Below are positions 58,801 through 64,000 of a DNA stretch of 64,000 nucleotides, piece after piece. A program made the position numbers and the translations under genes. The notes beneath the pieces are model-generated. The model saw nothing but the letters and a program-made list of their open reading frames with translations. It had not been told where the DNA came from and did not search any database. The stretch comes from Apostichopus japonicus (lineage: Eukaryota; Echinodermata; Holothuroidea; Aspidochirotida; Stichopodidae), in NCBI RefSeq assembly GCF_037975245.1, contig NC_092569.1, positions 34,508,668-34,572,667 on the forward strand. The letters are read 5' to 3'. Positions within the stretch are counted from its first letter, which is position 1. Each line of letters opens with the position of its first letter.

Positions 58801-61800
58801 CTTTCATGTACAAGCCGGCTGTTCCTACAAGTTGATTTTCGTGTACATCTTGAATTGATGTAAAAGTGGCCCTCCTGTTTTAAGATATTCAGCAAAAAGA
58901 AAACCAACAACTAATAAATGAATTATGCATTTGCGGTTGTCATATTGAAATGTACTGGATTTCAACGATGGGTGGCCACGTGATTCCCGACTAAACGTAA
59001 TACATCCCTCGACTGAAAGATTTTACTGTATTGGCGACAAAAAACTGGGTCTATAGCCCCTACACAACCACGATGCGCACGCTACTCGGTTATCTGTAAA
59101 TGCAACGTAATTATCGACAAGTATAAATAGTAAAGGTTTGCTTCTAATTATATGGACAATGATTTAAAAAAAACCATTACAAAATGACCTAAAAGAACCG
59201 TACTGACCCCTAATACACTTCCTTTGTCGGCAACGAAGCAGTTGTGGGTGCACGTCACTCCGTCCCCTTGGTAATTTGGATTGCAGTAACATTTACGGAC
59301 ACCGTTAATCTCAGAACAGGTTGCGTAACTACTACACTGGTAACTCTCATCCACGAGCCGACTGTTCCTACAAGTTGATTTTTGTGTACATCTTGAATTG
59401 ATGTAAAAGTGGCCCTCCTAATTTAAGATATTCAGCGAAAAGAAAAACATCAACATCAACTTATAACCGAAATAAACAGAATGTGTCAGGCTTATCAGTG
59501 CATGCACACCCGTAGGAGTGGCCTCGTGATTCCCGACTAAACGTAATATATCCCTTGACTGACAATTTTGACTGGACTGGCGACAAAAACAAATGGGTCA
59601 ATGGCCCCTGCCCAACCACGACGAGCGCGTCACTCGGATAACTGTAAATGTAAAATGAATATTGACAAGTATAAAGAGTAAAGGTTTGCTTCTAATTATA
59701 TGGACAATAATTAAGAACGAAGCATTATAAAAAGGGCATGAAAGAACCGAACTGACCCCTAACACACTTCCTATGTCAGCAACGAAGCAGTTGTGGGTGC
59801 ACGTCACTCCGTCCCCTTGGTAGTTTTGATTACAGTAGCATTTACGGACACCGTTCCTCTCAGCACAGGTTGCGTGACCACTACACTGGTAACTCGCCTC
59901 TATAATCTGGTTATTTTGGCAAGTTGATCTTCGTGTACATCCTGAATTGATGTAAAAATCGCCAACCTGATTTAAGATATTCATCAAGTAAGAAACAACA
60001 AATAAACAAATTATAAATTTGCGGTTGTCACAGTGAAATGTATATGATTTCAACGGTGGGTGGCCAATGATAAATCCCCTCGAATGATCTAGGTATGGAT
60101 AAGAACCTTTCGAAAAATATATGAGGTCTCTCAAGCCAACTCCGATGAATGGGCGTAGGAATCCGCCTTAAAATTTGTAGCCACAAATATTGCATTCAAC
60201 CACTTATCACGACTATATATTAGCCATACAAATGAATCTAACCGCAAGACTGTGAAAAAAGTATCCATGAATTTTTGTGTCAGGCTTATAAGTGCATGCA
60301 CACCCGTAGGAGTGGTCTCGTGATTCCCGAATCAACGTAATATATCCCTCGACTGACAGTTTTGAGAGGACTGTCGACAAAAACAAATGGGTCAATGGCC
60401 CTGCCCAACCACGATGCGAACGCCACTCAGATATCTGTACTGTAATGTGATTATCGACAAGTATAATAAGTAAAGGTTTCCTTCTAATTATATGTACAAG
60501 ATTAAGAACAAAGCATTATAAAAATGACCTGAAGGACCGTACTGACCCCTAATACACTTCCTATGTCAGCAACGAAGCAGTTGTGGCGGCACGTAACTCC
60601 GTCCCCTTGGTAGTTTTGATTACAGTAGCATTTACGGACACCGCTCCTCTCAGTGCAGGTTGCGTGACTACTACACTGGTAACTTTCATGTACAAGCCGG
60701 CTGTTCCTACAAGTTGATTTTCGTGTACATCTTGAATTGATGTAAAAGTGGCCCTCCTGTTTTAAGATATTCAGCAAAAAGAAAACCAACAACTAATAAA
60801 TGAATTATGCATTTGCGGTTGTCATATTGAAATGTACTGGATTTCAACGATGGGTGGCCACGTGATTCCCGACTAAACGTAATACATCCCTCGACTGAAA
60901 GATTTTACTGTATTGGCGACAAAAAACTGGGTCTATAGCCCCTACACAACCACGATGCGCACGCTACTCGGTTATCTGTAAATGCAACGTAATTATCGAC
61001 AAGTATAAATAGTAAAGGTTTGCTTCTAATTATATGGACAATGATTTAAAAAAAACCATTACAAAATGACCTAAAAGAACCGTACTGACCCCTAATACAC
61101 TTCCTTTGTCGGCAACGAAGCAGTTGTGGGTGCACGTCACTCCGTCCCCTTGGTAATTTGGATTGCAGTAACATTTACGGACACCGTTAATCTCAGAACA
61201 GGTTGCGTAACTACTACACTGGTAACTCTCATCCACGAGCCGACTGTTCCTACAAGTTGATTTTTGTGTACATCTTGAATTGATGTAAAAGTGGCCCTCC
61301 TAATTTAAGATATTCAGCGAAAAGAAAAACATCAACATCAACTCATAACCGAAATAAACAGAATGTGTCAGGCTTATCAGTGCATGCACACCCGTAGGAG
61401 TGGCCTCGTGATTCCCGACTAAACGTAATATATCCCTTGACTGACAGTTTTGACTGGACTGGCGACAAAAACAAATGGGTCAATGGCCCCTGCCCAACCA
61501 CAATGCGCGCGTCACTCGGATAACTGTAAATTTAAAATGAATATTGACAAGTATAAAGAGTAAAGGTTTGCTTCTAATTATATGGACAATAATTAAGAAC
61601 GAAGCATTATAAAAAGGGCATGAAAGAACCGAACTGACCCCTAACACACTTCCTATGTCAGCAACGAAGCAGTTGTGGGTGCACGTCACTCCGTCCCCTT
61701 GGTAGTTTTGATTACAGTAGCATTTACGGACACCGTTCCTCTCAGCACAGGTTGCGTGAGCACTACACTGGTAACTCGCCTCTATAATCTGGTTATTTTG

Positions 61801-63731
61801 GCAAGTTGATCTTCGTGTACATCCTGAATTGATGTAAAAATCGCCAACCTGATTTAAGATATTCATCAAGTAAGAAACAACAAATAAACAAATTATAAAT
61901 TTGCGGTTGTCACAGTGAAATGTATATGATTTCAACGGTGGGTGGCCAATGATAAATCCCCTCGAATGATCTAGGTATGGATAAGAACCTTTTCGAAAAA
62001 TATATGAGGTCTCTCAAGCCAACTCCGATGAATGGGCGTAGGAATCCGCCTTAAAATTTGTAGCCACAAATATTGCATTCAACCACTTATCACGACTATA
62101 TATTAGCCATACAAATGAATCTAACCGCAAGACTGTGAAAAAAGTATCCATGAATTTTTGTGTCAGGCTTATAAGTGCATGCACACCCGTAGGAGTGGTC
62201 TCGTGATTCCCGAATCAACGTAATATATCCCTCGACTGACAGTTTTGAGAGGACTGTCGACAAAAACAAATGGGTCAATGGCCCTGCCCAACCACGATGC
62301 GAACGCCACTCAGATATCTGTACTGTAATGTGATTATCGACAAGTATAATAAGTAAAGGTTTCCTTCTAATTATATGTACAAGATTAAGAACAAAGCATT
62401 ATAAAAATGACCTGAAGGACCGTACTGACCCCTAATACACTTCCTATGTCAGCAACGAAGCAGTTGTGGCGGCACGTAACTCCGTCCCCTTGGTAGTTTT
62501 GATTACAGTAGCATTTACGGACACCGCTCCTCTCAGTGCAGGTTGCGTGACTACTACACTGGTAACTTTCATGTACAAGCCGGCTGTTCCTACAAGTTGA
62601 TTTTCGTGTACATCTTGAATTGATGTAAAAGTGGCCCTCCTGTTTTAAGATATTCAGCAAAAAGAAAACCAACAACTAATAAATGAATTATGCATTTGCG
62701 GTTGTCATATTGAAATGTACTGGATTTCAACGATGGGTGGCCACGTGATTCCCGACTAAACGTAATACATCCCTCGACTGAAAGATTTTACTGTATTGGC
62801 GACAAAAAACTGGGTCTATAGCCCCTACACAACCACGATGCGCACGCTACTCGGTTATCTGTAAATGCAACGTAATTATCGACAAGTATAAATAGTAAAG
62901 GTTTGCTTCTAATTATATGGACAATGATTTAAAAAAACCCATTACAAAATGACCTAAAAGAACCGTACTGACCCCTAATACACTTCCTTTGTCGGCAACG
63001 AAGCAGTTGTGGGTGCACGTCACTCCGTCCCCTTGGTAATTTGGATTGCAGTAACATTTACGGACACCGTTAATCTCAGAACAGGTTGCGTAACTACTAC
63101 ACTGGTAACTCTCATCCACGAGCCGACTGTTCCTACAAGTTGATTTTTGTGTACATCTTGAATTGATGTAAAAGTGGCCCTCCTAATTTAAGATATTCAG
63201 CGAAAAGAAAAACATCAACATCAACTCATAACCGAAATAAACAGAATGTGTCAGGCTTATCAGTGCATGCACACCCGTAGGAGTGGCCTCGTGATTCCCG
63301 ACTAAACGTAATATATCCCTTGACTGACAGTTTTGACTGGACTGGCGACAAAAACAAATGGGTCAATGGCCCCTGCCCAACCACAATGCGCGCGTCACTC
63401 GGATAACTGTAAATTTAAAATGAATATTGACAAGTATAAAGAGTAAAGGTTTGCTTCTAATTATATGGACAATAATTAAGAACGAAGCATTATAAAAAGG
63501 GCATGAAAGAACCGAACTGACCCATAACACACTTCCTATGTCAGCAACGAAGCAGTTGTGGGTGCACGTCACTCCGTCCCCTTGGTAGTTTTGATTACAG
63601 TAGCATTTACGGACACCGTTCCTCTCAGCACAGGTTGCGTGAGCACTACACTGGTAACTCGCCTCTATAATCTGGTTATTTTGGCAAGTTGATCTTCGTG
63701 TACATCCTGAATTGATGTAAAAATCGCCAAC
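52865..63731 (-). CDS. Multi-EGF fibrinogen-related protein (5' end beyond window, >=16 exons)
   Basis: Exons in transcript order (minus): 63522-63731, 62973-63182, 62430-62639, 61639-61848, 61090-61299, 60547-60756, 59757-59966, 59208-59417, 58665-58874, 57874-58083, 57325-57534, 56783-56992, 55992-56201, 55347-55658, 54820-55081, 52865-53223. The first thirteen are 210 bp, phase 0-0, each encoding a 70-aa module with eight cysteines and an EGF core (C-S-S/G-H-A-T-C, then C-Y-C-N-x-N-Y-x-G-D-G-V-T-C). Exon 55347 adds a last EGF and opens the fibrinogen C-terminal domain ([21 protein letters not shown]). The domain continues with VFQRR, WLGN, the calcium-type [16 protein letters not shown] and ends TDMKIRPV. 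The 3663 nt in the window are in frame throughout (1220 aa plus stop). Fibrinogen-related lectins recognise carbohydrates or mediate adhesion and innate recognition; a holothurian fibrinogen-like protein is known. The signal peptide must lie outside the window. Oddity: ~33 extra Cys/Tyr-rich residues at 52985-53092. Confidence 0.88.
55992..63731 (-). repeat. Higher-order tandem repeat of EGF exons (~1882/1883-bp unit)
   Basis: Exon types A (VGDFYINSG...), B ([13 protein letters not shown]...VHES) and C (...CTQK...[10 protein letters not shown]) recur in fixed order. Type A starts at 55992, 57874, 59757, 61639 and 63522 (spacing 1882, 1883, 1882, 1883). Type B starts at 56783, 58665, 60547 and 62430; type C at 57325, 59208, 61090 and 62973. 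Introns are copied too and nearly identical between units. Within a unit, introns of 332, 339 and 581 bp share a core, so the three monomers are themselves older duplicates. Confidence 0.95.
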
Positions 63732-64000
63732 CTGATTTAAGATATTCATCAAGTAAGAAACAACAAATAAACAAATTATAAATTTGCGGTTGTCACAGTG
63801 AAATGTATATGATTTCAACGGTGGGTGGCCAATGATAAATCCCCTCGAATGATCTAGGTATGGATAAGAACCTTTTCGAAAAATATATGAGGTCTCTCAA
63901 GCCAACTCCGATGAATGGGCGTAGGAATCCGCCTTAAAATTTGTAGCCACAAATATTGCATTCAACCACTTATCACGACTATATATTAGCCATACAAATG

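Overview
This is eukaryotic nuclear DNA: AT-rich, intron-rich, with GT-AG introns and dense tandem and dispersed repeats. The gene content and style point to a marine deuterostome invertebrate, most likely an echinoderm. The EGF plus fibrinogen-domain gene would fit a sea cucumber, but that placement is inference. All gene models were built by eye from splice sites, and the exon phases were checked by arithmetic.

Layout. (1) 1.4-4.2 kb, + strand: a complete five-exon regucalcin/SMP-30 gene of 297 aa behind a TATA box. (2) 4.2-9.6 kb: intergenic, holding a 376-bp hAT-type MITE with an exact 8-bp target duplication, a 36-bp perfect palindrome and possible RFX X-box sites. (3) 9.6-31.7 kb, + strand: a complete 22-exon RGS22 gene of 1542 aa. 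Its introns carry tRNA-derived SINE heads, a truncated LINE 3' end and several minisatellites. (4) 31.7-40.2 kb: non-coding and rich in tandem repeats. (5) 40.2-44.5 kb, - strand: a complete six-exon PPP1R42 (LRRC67) gene of 356 aa, convergent with RGS22. (6) 44.5-52.5 kb: a transposon nest with a foldback element, a GATATC/GAATTC-rich block, an LTR-retroelement remnant interrupted by a MITE, two further MITE copies and a 655-bp perfect (TCCC)n array. (7) 52.9 kb to the right edge, - strand: a secreted-type multi-EGF/fibrinogen-related gene. Its 3' end is complete and its 5' end lies outside the window. It has at least thirteen 210-bp, phase 0-0 EGF-like exons amplified as a ~1.88-kb three-exon higher-order repeat, followed by an EGF plus fibrinogen C-terminal domain.

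RGS22 and PPP1R42 are linked in vertebrates to testis and cilia biology, so their convergent neighbourhood may be functional or chance. The EGF/fibrinogen gene looks like a rapidly evolving recognition or adhesion molecule.

The most unusual observations are: (a) three independent tandem arrays that copy a real splice site (two donors, one acceptor) into the adjacent intron; (b) higher-order amplification of symmetric EGF exons; (c) a ~33-residue Cys/Tyr-rich insertion next to the ligand pocket of the fibrinogen domain.
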